Below are positions 15,001 through 23,069 of a stretch of DNA of 64,000 nt, piece by piece. The DNA is from Miscanthus floridulus (taxonomy: Eukaryota; Streptophyta; Magnoliopsida; Poales; Poaceae). Positions within the stretch are counted from its first letter, which is position 1. Each line of letters starts with the position of its first letter. The stretch covers positions 23,538,502-23,602,501 of the forward strand of contig NC_089591.1 in assembly GCF_019320115.1 (NCBI RefSeq), given 5' to 3'. Below the pieces are notes generated by a model that searched no databases, was not told the origin of the DNA, and was given only the letters and a program-made list of their open reading frames with translations. The translations under genes and the position numbers were made by a program.

Positions 15001-18000
15001 CGGTGGAGGGCGTGGCGGTGCTGCGCACGTCGCAGAAGCAGAGGACGATGATGGTGCTCTGTTTTTCGCCCACGGCTTCCTCAAGCTTGACGAGAAGGAC
15101 GAAGCCGTCTGCTCCAAGGCCACGGTCTCCCTCGACATCAACGAGCCGCGCGTGCGTGTCTTCCTCAACACCAGCGCCAACGAGGAGGCGCTCGACGGAT
15201 GGTACCTCGACAGCGGGGCCACGCATCACATGACCGGCTGCCGGGAGCTCTTCGCCGAGCTCGACACCACGGCGCGCGGCACGGTGCGTTTCGGCGACTC
15301 GTCTCGAGTGGAAATCAAGGGGACCGGCTCCATCGTCTTCCAGGCCAAAAACGGAGATCAGCGCGTCCTCCACGGCGTCTTCTACATCCCAGCGCTCCGG
15401 AACTCGATTATGAGTTTGGGGCAGCTCGACGAAGGAGGCTCCAGGATGGAGATTGATCATGGAGTGCTCCGCATCTGGGACCGGCGTAGTCGCCTTCTCG
15501 CCAAGGTACATCGTGGGCCCAGTCGGCTGTACGTCCTGCACTTGGAGGCCGCGCGGCCGGTATGTCTTGCCGCCACGAAAGAGGACGAGTCATGGAGGTG
15601 GCATGAGCGCTATGGGCATCTCAGCTTCGAGGCGCTGCACCAGCTCGGCAAGAAGGAGATGGTGAGGGGGATGCCGGTGATCAAGCATGCGGAGCAAGTC
15701 TGCGACACCTGCGTCACTACCAAGCTCCGCCGCAAGCCATTTCCGCAGCAGGCGCAGTACCGCGCGCAGGCGCCCTTGGACCTCGTCCACGGCGACTTGT
15801 GTGGGCCGGTGACGCCGGCGACGCCAGGAGGGCGCCGCTACTTCTTGCTGATGGTGGACGACGCCACCCGCTTCATGTGGGCGGTGCTTCTGCCGACCAA
15901 GGATGCTGTTGCGGATGCCGTGAAGCGGGTGAAGGCCGAAGCAGAGAGGAGACCGGCCGTGAGCTCAAGGTACTGCGGACCGACAATGGAGGAGAGTTCA
16001 CCGTCGGCGAGCTGGCGCAGTACTTCGCCGCCGAAGGAGTCAAGCGGCACTACTCTGCACCACACTCACCGCAGCAAAACGGTGTTGTGGAACGGCGCAA
16101 TCAGACGGTCGTGGCGACCGCGCGCGCGCTCCTGAAGCAGAGGTCCATGCCGGCCAAATTCTGGGGGGAGGCGGTAATGACGGCGGTACATCTGCTCAAC
16201 CGCGCGCCGACAAGAAGCTTGCAAGGCAAGACCCCCTATGAAGCCTGGCACGGACGAGCGCCGGCGGTGAGCTACCTGCGTACATTCGGCTGTGTCGCCT
16301 ACACAAGGGAGCTCGGGCACCTGCGCAAGCTCGACGACCGCGGCAAGGCTGGGGTCTTCATCGGCTACGCCGAGGGCGCCAAGGCCTACCGGGTCCTCGA
16401 TCCGGCGACGGGACGCGTTAAGGTGAGCCGCGACGTGGTGTTTGATGAAGGGCGCGGCTGGGATTGGTCCAATTCGGCCGCCGGGACGTCTGCTTCCGCC
16501 TCCAGTGACTTCGACATCGAGTTCTGGGGAGTCGACACAGACGGAGCTCCGCCGCACACGCCGTCACCAGCTCCAGGGGAGCACGATCCACAAGCCTCCT
16601 CTGCTTCACCAGCTTCCTCTGCTTCACCAGCAGCAGAAACCGAGCAGGCGGACCCAGTTGAGTTCGCGTCACCGCTCGAGGACGACGACGATCGCCTTGA
16701 TGCTTCCTATGGTGGCGAGCAGCTGCGGTACCGTACCATGCCCAACATCATCGGGAACGCACCCACACCGCTGCCGGCTTCACGTCTCTTCGCCGAGCTT
16801 CACCTCACGCACGCCGGCGAGCCGGCCAACTTCACGGAGGCTGAAGGCGATCCTGCCTGGCAGGCCGCCATGGAGCAGGAGATCAAGGCAGTTGAGCAGA
16901 ACTGCACTTGGGAACTTGTGGAGCTTCCTCCCGGTCATCGGCCCATCACTCTGAAGTGGGTCTACAAGCTCAAGAAGGACGAGCGGGGCGCGGTGACCAA
17001 GTACAAGGCGTGTTTGGTGGCGCGGGGCTTCGTCCAGCAGGAAGGGATCGACTTCGACGACGCGTTTGCTCCCGTGGCGCGCATGGAATCCGTCCGAGTT
17101 CTCCTCGCGCTGGCGGCCCAAGAAGGATGGCGCGTCCACCACATGGATGTCAAATCAGCCTTCCTCAACGGCGACCTCAAGGAGGAGGTGTATGTGAAGC
17201 AGCCGTCTGGCTTCACCGTCGCCGGAAGGAGAAGATGGTGTACCGTCTGCGCAAGGCTCTGTATGGCCTACGTCAGGCTCCGCGAGCTTGGAACGCCAAG
17301 CTGGATGCCACCCTCAAGGAGATGGGTTTCTAGCAAAGCGACCATGAAGCTGCGATGTACAGGCGAGGAACAGGGGAGGAGCTGCTGCTGATCGGTGTCT
17401 ATGTTGACGATTTGATCATCACCGGTGTCAGCACTCAAGCCATAGAAGGTTTCAAGGCTCAGATGAAGAAGGTCTTCGACATGAGCGACCTCGGCCTTCT
17501 GTCCTTCTACCTGGGAGTCGAAGTACATCAAGATTCAGCTGGGATCACTCTGAGGCAGACCCATTATGCCAAGAGGATCCTTGAGCTAGGAGGCATGGAT
17601 GCCTGCAACCCTGCCCATACACCAATGGAGGAGCGGTTGAGGTTGAGCAGGCAGAGCACGGCTGCAGAAGTTGATCCTACCCAATACAGAAGATTGGTGG
17701 GCAGCCTGCGATACTTGGTCCACACAAGACCTGACTTAGCCTTCTCAGTTGGCTTTGTCAGTCGATTCATGGAGAGGCCAACAGCAGAGCACCAAGCTGC
17801 CATCAAGCGCATCCTGAGATATGTGGCTGGTACTCTGGAATTCGGACTTCACTACACTAAAGCTCCAGGGAGAGCAAGGTTTGTTGGATACTGCGACAGT
17901 GACTTGGCTGGGGACATTGACACCAGCAAAAGCACTAGCGGCACTCTGTTCTTCCTGGGAAGCAATCTTGTGTGCTGGCAGTCTGTGAAGCAGAAGGTGG

Positions 18001-21000
18001 TGGCTCTATCTAGTTGTGAAGCTGAGTACATTGCCACTACCACAGCTGCAAAACAAGCTATTTGGCTATCCAGGCTGCTAGCAGATCTCCTTGGAAGGAA
18101 TGTGGAAGTGGTCGAACTGAAGGTTGACAGTAAGTCTGCACTTGCTCTAGCCAAGAATCCAGTCTTTCATGAGCGCAGTAAACACATCAGAATCAAGTAC
18201 CATTTCATCAGAAATTGCTTGGAAGATGGAAGTATCAAGGCTGATCACATATCCACCACTAATCAGCTAGGTGACATTCTAACCAAGTCTCTTGGAAGAT
18301 CAAAATTTGAAGAGATGAGGGGAAGAATTGGGCTCAAGCACATCACTTCCAAGGACCACAAGGCTAAAGGGGAGAATTGTCAGTAGTTAGCCTAGTGTTC
18401 TTGTTTTTCTAAGTTACCTACTATAGATATTTACTTTTCACTGTAATGTGTTTCCTTGGCAACCAAGTTGATCATGGTGCCTTGGCAACCAAGTAGGAAT
18501 CATAGCATTTGCTTTATGCAGTTAGAATATGCTAAGGAGTAGGTACACCACTTGCCTATATATGCAGTGGTTAGCATCTTTGTATCACTAAGTCATTTTT
18601 GCAATACAATCCAAGCGGCCTGTTGGCCAAGCTGCCCACTGGCAGCCAACACCGAAGTGAGTTTCGAAGCAGTGAATAGGAGAGGCTGAACTCTTTGCCA
18701 AGTTTGTCTGGAGAACAGAGACATGCCCAAAATATTTAGGCAAATTTTGCTGTGGGACACGGAGAAACATGGTATTGGCCAGTTCACACCGCCAACGATG
18801 AAATTTGCTGAGTGCCATTATGAAATCGTGATTATTTGCCGTAAGACACCAATTTTTTTTTCTCGAATATGAAGGATAGCTTCTTATCTTTGTATTATAG
18901 AGAGAAAGAACCAGCCATTATAGAGAGAAAGAACCAGCCCTACAATCACCACCACCTCACTCCGAGCTGAGCCATGAGGGGTTGAATTTTACATGAACAG
19001 GACTTACTCTCAAGAAACACGGGAGAGATGAGACCTGACCCACAAAGAGCGAGGAAACAAACTAAGACAGCCCCGTCTCCCTGACCTTGACCCAACGCTC
19101 TCGGACTTCGAGCTCCAGCAAGACACCAGAGGTGTTGCTCTTCTCTGAACATCCGGAGGAGGTCGTTGATGCTCGGCCACGTGCCATCAAAAACACATGC
19201 ATTACCATGTCTCCAGATTACCTAGGCGCCCAAAATGATAATAAAGTTCAACCCTTTTTTTTATCTTTCTGAACCTTTTTCACTGCTTTTCTCCACCAAT
19301 CTGCAAAAGACAATTCATGACGACCTGGAACCCGATCTTGTAAGCCCAAAGGTGCAAGAACCCGAAACCAGAAATCCCTGGAGAACACACATGTGGTGAG
19401 CAGATGTTGAATGTCTTCTTCCTCCTGGTCACATAGTGGACACTTGGGCGGATGCGGAAGGCCTCGCCACTCAAGTCTGTCCACTGTCTAGCACCGGTTC
19501 CGGATGGCGAGTCAAAGAAAAACTTTGCATTTTGATGGAGCCCAGGATTTCCATAGCCGACGCCAATGCTCAAAAGGGATTGCTCCATTGAAGAAAGCAC
19601 GATAAGCAGATTTTGAGAAACTACCCGAGCCATCCAGTCTCCATATATGCACATCTTCATCCTGGGAAATATGTATATCCAGTAACATCCCACAATTGAA
19701 AATACTCGAAAAGCCCTATTAGTAATAGTCCTCCTTGGATATCCGCAGGCCAGGATTGGTCATGCAGGGCCTGTGCTACTGTGTGTTGCTTATGGGTTTT
19801 TGAAGAAAACACCAATTTTGAGTTTTCATCAATGGTAAAAACGCTTAAAAAAGATGTGATATTATCATTCAACCATGGTTGTTTTTTTTATAATGGGACT
19901 TGTTGCCACATATGAAAGGAACTCTATATTATTACTGTATTGTCACTTTAATGTGTCTCTTGCTAAAATAGTTTAAATCTTAAACCATCAACCTTTACTC
20001 CTGGTGTCCACTGAAAAAGCTGATTGGTATAGCTTTATATTTAAATCCAGCGGATTTATTTTGATGCGATTATATTCCATCTTTTAAACATGGATAGTTG
20101 TTTGTACAAAGAAAGATGCTCTGCTTGAAGTGTTTTGCAGCTAATGCGCTTACAATAGTTGGCTGACATTTTTACTATTGATCTTCAAGGGTTATGTGGC
20201 CATCAGTTTCATACTGAAAATACCACAAAAAAAATGCATTGTAGAAATTAAGACAGTTGTATCGAAATTTAATCTTAACTTGCAACTGTGACTTGGTAAA
20301 AATGGGGATCTGGTTTAAAATTTCTATAGTTCTCATTTCCAGACTGACAAATTTACAAATCAATGCGTTTTATTGTTTACCTTGAATTTTTTGTCAAACG
20401 TTTGGTAGGGCAGATAGCAGGACCATTGGTTTTACTACGTGGCTCAGCAGCACAGCTTCACTGACATGTAGACATTAGAATTTGGCAGTGGTTGATGTGT
20501 TGAGTGTGCACAGTTAGCAGGCACTAGCACACACGTTGATCCTGGTAGCTCCAGAACATGGCAGTTTCATGTGAACACATGGCTTGGAAGCAGCTGTGTT
20601 TGGAAAACAAAAGTATGTGGCAGCAGTGGTGTCTACGCCGGTGTCCCATGGGCCTCCCTGGCTTGGTTGTAGCAGAGAAAACAGGGATGGCATGGTGGTT
20701 GCTACACAACAGCGGTAGCTGGTTGCTGGTGCCATGATATTGGTGGCCACAGATGGTTGTGTTCATATTGTTGAGTTCATGCACATAGGAGTTGGGAGGT
20801 TAAGGAAACGAAGCGAATGGCAGGAGTGCACCAGAATATACTCATTCTACCTCAGTAGAGTATTTTGAAATCAATTGTCAGTCTTCATTTGCATTCTTCA
20901 ATTTTATTTTCGGTGGAGGATCGCCAGTTAAAATTTCCAGTTAACATTCCTTTGTTTGGTGGTGAGCATCAATAAGTTGTGCTAGAATTTTTTTTTCCTC

Positions 21001-22178
21001 CTAAGTCCTAACAGATCAACTGGAGTGTACTACCTTAGCAGAGCTGCTGCTACAGTACCTCGATTAGACAAATATTCTGTATTTCCTCTAGCTTGCATGC
21101 TTGCGTAAGAAACATTAATGATGGCTTTTGAGGTTTAATGTCATGAAGTGAATTTTTTGAACTGCATATTCTGTTTTGGATTTTCCGTCGTTACGTTGAT
21201 TGGACTTCTCTGCTTAATTTGTAGATGAATCTATGAGTTATGCAAGTTCGCTGAATTATTGTGATTTTTCAGGGTTTTGTGCTGCAGCATCAAGTTATAC
21301 TCTTCTGCCTTGGAGAAACTTTCACAGAGCAACCTCCTATTTACCCTCCTGTTGATTTGCCTGTAAATACTAGGGCAAATGCTGCAGATTTTGGGGGTTC
21401 AGTGCCTAAACCTGGGCTTGAGGTCAACTTAGGTCTGTGTTTACCGATAAATCTTTATGTGCTAGCATTATGAGAAATGCAAAGCTATCTTAGTTCCTCT
21501 AGATTTGATAAAGCATAATTGTCTGGCATGTTATTCTTGCAGTCGACGCTGTTCCTTGTCGAATAGCCTTTGAGAGGGGCAAAGAACGCCACTTCTGCTT
21601 TTTGGCCATATCTCACGGAACTTCTGGTTGGATTCTTCTTCTAGAACAATTACCTCTAAAGCAAGAACGAGGAATTGTCCGTGTCATGGCTCCTTTGGCA
21701 GGATCTGATGTATGTGTCATGATGCCATGGAAAATCTGTTTCATTGCTCTTTTTGCTTTGTTGTCGTCATTATATGAAGTCAACCATATTCTATGAATTG
21801 TGGTGCACCAAAACAAACTTATTTGTCACAGGCATATCTCATTGGGATATCCTTGGTTTTGCTTTCTTTCAGCCAAGAATAGATACGAAGCATGAGAAGT
21901 GGTTGCATCTACGCATTCGACCTTCTTCAGTGCCTTTTTTGGACACTGAAAAACATAAAGCGAAGACAAAGAAGTATCTTGTTGACGGGAGATGGACCCT
22001 TGCTTTTAGTGACGAGCAGTCCTGTAAGGTTGCAGAGAGTATGGTTATCGAAGAGATGAAACTCCAACGAGATGCTGTTGGAGAACAATTGAAGCCATTG
22101 GTTGAATTTGACATGCCTGAGGATGGATTGCAGCACGCCCAGCCTTCACATGAAACCCCTTCTGATGATGGATCATGA
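64..22178 (+). CDS. GFS9: CLEC16A-like protein GFS9/TT9, 3' part of the gene (nine exons)
   Basis: Exons read from GT-AG borders and continuous phase: 64-174, 2780-2842, 3542-3679, 4815-4920, 5015-5086, 5376-5422, 21273-21432, 21543-21709, 21873-22178 (TGA). Together they give about 389 C-terminal residues; the N-terminal FPL-domain exons lie left of the window. Recognisable stretches are [33 protein letters not shown] and [10 protein letters not shown], which I know from plant CLEC16A-like proteins. In Arabidopsis this protein (GFS9/TT9) is a peripheral membrane protein at the Golgi, needed for vacuolar protein sorting and seed-coat flavonoid accumulation. No exon was missed in the 15.85-kb sixth intron as far as I can see: phase is 0 on both sides and the flanking residues (EGVYEMVK, then [11 protein letters not shown]) fit the family. 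All coding exons are open, so the gene looks functional. Family assignment is from memory of the C-terminus; exon structure is seen directly. Confidence 0.8.
201..1141 (-). mobile_element. 5'-truncated LINE (L1-type) 3' end in the first visible intron
   Basis: A T run at 201-209 followed by CTCGAATACG is the reverse complement of the usual plant LINE tail (CGTATTCGAG then poly-A). On the - strand, 854-420 encodes residues typical of the end of the reverse-transcriptase zinc-binding (zf-RVT) region, ending [19 protein letters not shown]. Sequence up to about 1140 reads as degenerate zf-RVT on the same strand. No clear target-site duplication was found, and the 5' end abuts the solo LTR at 1142. 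Confidence 0.7.
1142..1503 (+). repeat. Probable solo LTR (about 362 bp)
   Basis: Begins TGTTGGGCCCAGG and ends CTGGCA. Flanks are ATGGG (1137-1141) and ATGGT (1504-1508), a five-base duplication with one mismatch. It holds a strong TATA box, TATATAAA at 1380-1387, followed by a purine-rich stretch as at an LTR transcription start. No internal coding region is present. The family is not recognised. Confidence 0.5.
1380..1387 (+). promoter_or_regulatory. TATA box of the solo LTR
   Basis: TATATAAA followed by GGGAGG, about 240 bp from the LTR start, in the sense direction of the host gene. It could in principle start intronic transcription; activity is not shown. Confidence 0.4.
1509..2779 (+). 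other. Intron sequence with no recognised feature
   Basis: AT-rich, no conserved ORF and no repeat I can name; ends at the TCTCTACAG acceptor of exon 2. Confidence 0.6.
2843..3541 (+). other. Intron sequence with no recognised feature
   Basis: AT-rich intron between exon 2 and exon 3, GT donor at 2843 and TTTGTAG acceptor ending at 3541. No gene or clear mobile element seen. Confidence 0.6.
4152..4294. mobile_element. Stowaway-like MITE (143 bp)
   Basis: Terminal inverted repeats, left CTTCCTCCGTTCCAAATTG and right CAATTTGGAAAGGAG, flanked on both sides by TA, the Tc1/mariner target duplication. A second matching pair inside the termini (AAGTCGTTTTG and CAAAACGACTT) extends the hairpin. No coding capacity. 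Confidence 0.85.
4340..4678. mobile_element. Tourist-like MITE (339 bp)
   Basis: Left end GGGCACTCCCAATGCAG and right end, reverse-complemented, GGGCACTCTCAATACAG are inverted repeats of 17 bp with two mismatches. TTA lies directly outside both ends (4337-4339 and 4679-4681), the PIF/Harbinger target duplication. It sits in the same 1.1-kb intron as the Stowaway element, ending about 135 bp before exon 4. Confidence 0.85.
5663..6473. mobile_element. Mutator-like non-autonomous element with GC-rich interior (possible Pack-MULE)
   Basis: Perfect 13-bp terminal inverted repeat AATGTTTTCAAGG / CCTTGAAAACATT, flanked by the identical 10-bp direct repeat GCTTACCGGC at 5653-5662 and 6474-6483. A duplication of 9-10 bp points to the Mutator superfamily. 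Subterminal regions are rich in GGCGA and GCGAC motifs. The interior (about 5838-6310) is strongly GC-rich and pyrimidine-biased on the + strand and unlike the AT-rich intron around it. Open frames there are Ser/Pro/Leu-rich with no domain I recognise. No transposase. The interior could be a captured 5' gene fragment or simply element sequence. Confidence 0.75.
6484..7984 (+). other. Intron sequence with no recognised feature
   Basis: Mostly AT-rich. Short open frames around 7095-7424 and 7768-7962 match no family I know. Confidence 0.5.
7985..8323 (-). pseudogene. LINE reverse transcriptase fragment (C-terminal part), piece 1 of 3
   Basis: On the - strand this reads [15 protein letters not shown], then FLWKGQ, NGGQLSY and [11 protein letters not shown] across two frames: the region after the RT palm in plant L1-type LINEs. 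A stretch of about 24 bp (AAGACCTTGTCACGCAGGTC and neighbours) occurs twice, near 7988 and 8044, so the end is rearranged. The RT is cut at 8323 by copia element A and resumes at 13365 on the other side. Confidence 0.75.
8324..8751 (+). repeat. 5' LTR of copia element A
   Basis: TGTAAGACATAATCTGC to GAGGGCCCACA. Pairs with 12904-13359. Confidence 0.9.
8754..8766 (+). other. Primer-binding site of copia A
   Basis: TGGTAGCGGAGCC, a degenerate match to the tRNA-Met(i) site TGGTATCAGAGCC, two bases after the 5' LTR. Confidence 0.7.
8809..12881 (+). pseudogene. Broken copia gag-pol of element A
   Basis: Order is copia-type: gag from about 8904 ([17 protein letters not shown]), zinc knuckle [10 protein letters not shown] near 9529, protease region ([11 protein letters not shown]) near 9810, integrase with GAG-pre-integrase region ([19 protein letters not shown]) near 10180, RT near 11409-12350 (YVDDLIVT at 11943, [11 protein letters not shown]), and RNase H from 12507 ([11 protein letters not shown]) to a stop at 12879-12881. 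There are many stops and frameshifts. Several stops are TAG where CAG glutamine is expected, for example near 10284, 10942 and 11575; others fit TGG to TAG. A run of 13 G at about 12292-12304 breaks the RT/RNase H linker. Not functional. Confidence 0.9.
12904..13359 (+). repeat. 3' LTR of copia element A
   Basis: Starts after the purine tract GGATTAGGGGAAGAAT. It is 28 bp longer than the 5' LTR because its first bases are partly repeated: TGTAAGACA occurs at 12904 and again near 12934, separated by CCTTTCAAAAAAT. Ends ACCAACA. Confidence 0.88.
13365..13472 (-). pseudogene. LINE reverse transcriptase fragment, piece 2 of 3
   Basis: On the - strand this reads [20 protein letters not shown] then [10 protein letters not shown], directly upstream of the [13 protein letters not shown] segment on the far side of element A. 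It shows that the LINE was one piece before copia A (TSD ATGTG) and copia B (TSD CCGAA) landed about 110 bp apart in it. Confidence 0.85.
13478..13751 (+). repeat. 5' LTR of copia element B
   Basis: TGTCAGTAGTTAGCC to GGCAGCCAACA. Contains a TATATAT stretch at about 13657, and a repeated CCTTGGCAACCAAGT near 13553 and 13580. Confidence 0.95.
13754..13767 (+). other. Primer-binding site of copia B
   Basis: TTGGTATCTAGAGCC, close to the tRNA-Met(i) consensus TGGTATCAGAGCC, two bases after the LTR. Confidence 0.85.
13789..18386 (+). pseudogene. Copia gag-pol polyprotein of element B, three frameshifts and one stop
   Basis: ATG at 13789 opens an Ala/Arg-rich N-terminus, then a UBN2-type gag ([18 protein letters not shown]). 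The CCHC knuckle [14 protein letters not shown] is at 14864-14905, protease [13 protein letters not shown] near 15201, GAG-pre-integrase [14 protein letters not shown] near 15597, integrase core from [11 protein letters not shown] near 15779 with TDNGGEF near 15979, RT with [12 protein letters not shown] (17146) and YVDDLIITG (17400), and RNase [18 protein letters not shown] near 17892. Lesions: a one-base gain near 14673, one-base losses near 15945-15955 and 17222, and a TAG at 17331-17333. The first shift lies before the zinc knuckle, so it is not a normal gag-pol frameshift site. The final stop (18384-18386) lies seven bases inside the 3' LTR. Otherwise intact. Confidence 0.93.
18378..18651 (+). 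repeat. 3' LTR of copia element B
   Basis: Near-identical partner of 13478-13751; ends GCCAACA followed by CCGAA. Confidence 0.95.
18652..18845 (-). pseudogene. LINE reverse transcriptase fragment, piece 3 of 3
   Basis: On the - strand reads [20 protein letters not shown], the segment that precedes the YLGLP block in plant LINE RTs. It continues, after a one-base shift, into piece 2 on the other side of copia B. Further upstream the RT palm (FADD) is missing, so the LINE was already truncated or has decayed. Confidence 0.75.
18857..19808 (-). mobile_element. 5'-truncated LINE with poly-A tail and 11-bp target duplication
   Basis: The T run then TCTCGAATATG near 18853-18870 is the reverse complement of the LINE tail. 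ACACCAATTTT occurs at both ends (18846-18856 and 19809-19819), the expected variable-length duplication. On the - strand, 19484-19248 encodes a zinc-binding RT-associated domain ([37 protein letters not shown]). It landed beside piece 3 of the older LINE. Confidence 0.85.
19820..21272 (+). other. Remainder of the large intron, no recognised feature
   Basis: AT-rich with no conserved ORF. Short frames around 20514-20784 look like chance. It ends at the TTTTTCAG acceptor of exon 7. Confidence 0.55.
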
Positions 22179-22576
22179 CTAAGTTTTCATCAAGTGCAGC
22201 GTTGAGCTTCTCAATTACGGAGACATGGCAACAGATCGCCGCAAAAATGCAGCATTGAACATCTCAACCATGGCTGCAGGAAAACCCACCATGGTAAGCC
22301 ATCGAAAATTCTGTACATTATATGGGAAGATTAGAGGTGTCTCCTTGTTAACACACAACTGTAGAGTTCTGGGCCATCTTGAGTTGAACTAGCTGGATAG
22401 GATTCTTTGTACAATAGTTTGTTTCTCTCCTTGCCCCTTGTAACCTTATATATACAAATCAAAACCCATTCTTTGATAAGTTTCAGGGCATAGTTGTGTT
22501 GTGTACACTAAATGTTTAAAGAAATTTGCAGTTAGTCATACCTGTTGTCAAAACAAGCCCTGCCTGTGGTAATAAA
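22179..22576 (+). other. 3' UTR of the GFS9-like gene with candidate poly(A) signal
   Basis: AT-rich sequence after the TGA at 22176-22178, with no long ORF. A canonical AATAAA lies at 22571-22576. Plant signals are loose, so the true cleavage site may be earlier, for example near the TATATATA-rich stretch around 22447. Confidence 0.5.
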
Positions 22577-23025
22577 ATGTCAGATCGATAATTTTTTCTT
22601 TGCAATATGAATTTTCATGGACTGTTGGTTCCAGTCTTTTTTTTTTCTTTGAATAACTATTGCCAGTAACACCAAGGGCTTTCGGTTATATATATGAGAC
22701 ATCAAGGTTCATGTAATTCCCTTGTACAGTTTGTCGGCTGTTATTTATTGAATTTTACTGTTGAAGTGGAACACCTAGTTGGGGATATTTTATGTGTGGA
22801 ACATGTTGCATGCTGGTGTAATGGCGTTATAAGTTGACTGATCAGAGAATTGATGTCCAGAGTTCTGCATTGGTGTAGGGTGATGAGTATTCTGTAAATT
22901 TCCTACAAAGGTAGGGAACCAGATAACTTGCGATCAAGCTATGATGGCATTTGGTTTCCTGCCCGGTAACGTGAACAGAAATGGAAATAGATGACGGGGG
23001 GAGTTTCAGGGACCAATGATTCCCT

Positions 23026-23026
<1 letters not shown>
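22577..23026. other. Intergenic sequence downstream of the GFS9-like gene
   Basis: AT-rich, no gene or repeat recognised. It ends with ATTCCCTG directly before the poly-T that marks the LINE 3' end. Confidence 0.5.

Positions 23027-23068
<42 letters not shown>

Positions 23069-23069
<1 letters not shown>

Larger units (their letters stand above)
13478..18651 (+). mobile_element. Ty1/copia retrotransposon B, full length, young
   Basis: 5,174 bp with target duplication CCGAA (13473-13477 and 18652-18656). Both LTRs are 274 bp and differ at only two positions that I can see (near 13533/18433 and 13688/18588), about 0.7 percent. It carries a tRNA-Met primer site, a complete set of copia domains and a purine tract AAAGGGGAGAAT at 18366-18377. 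Sense orientation relative to the host gene. Coding is broken by three frameshifts and one stop despite the young age. Confidence 0.96.

Noticed and set aside
20514..20784. Two overlapping - strand frames in the large intron
   Set aside because: No conserved domain, no splice context, composition like non-coding sequence.
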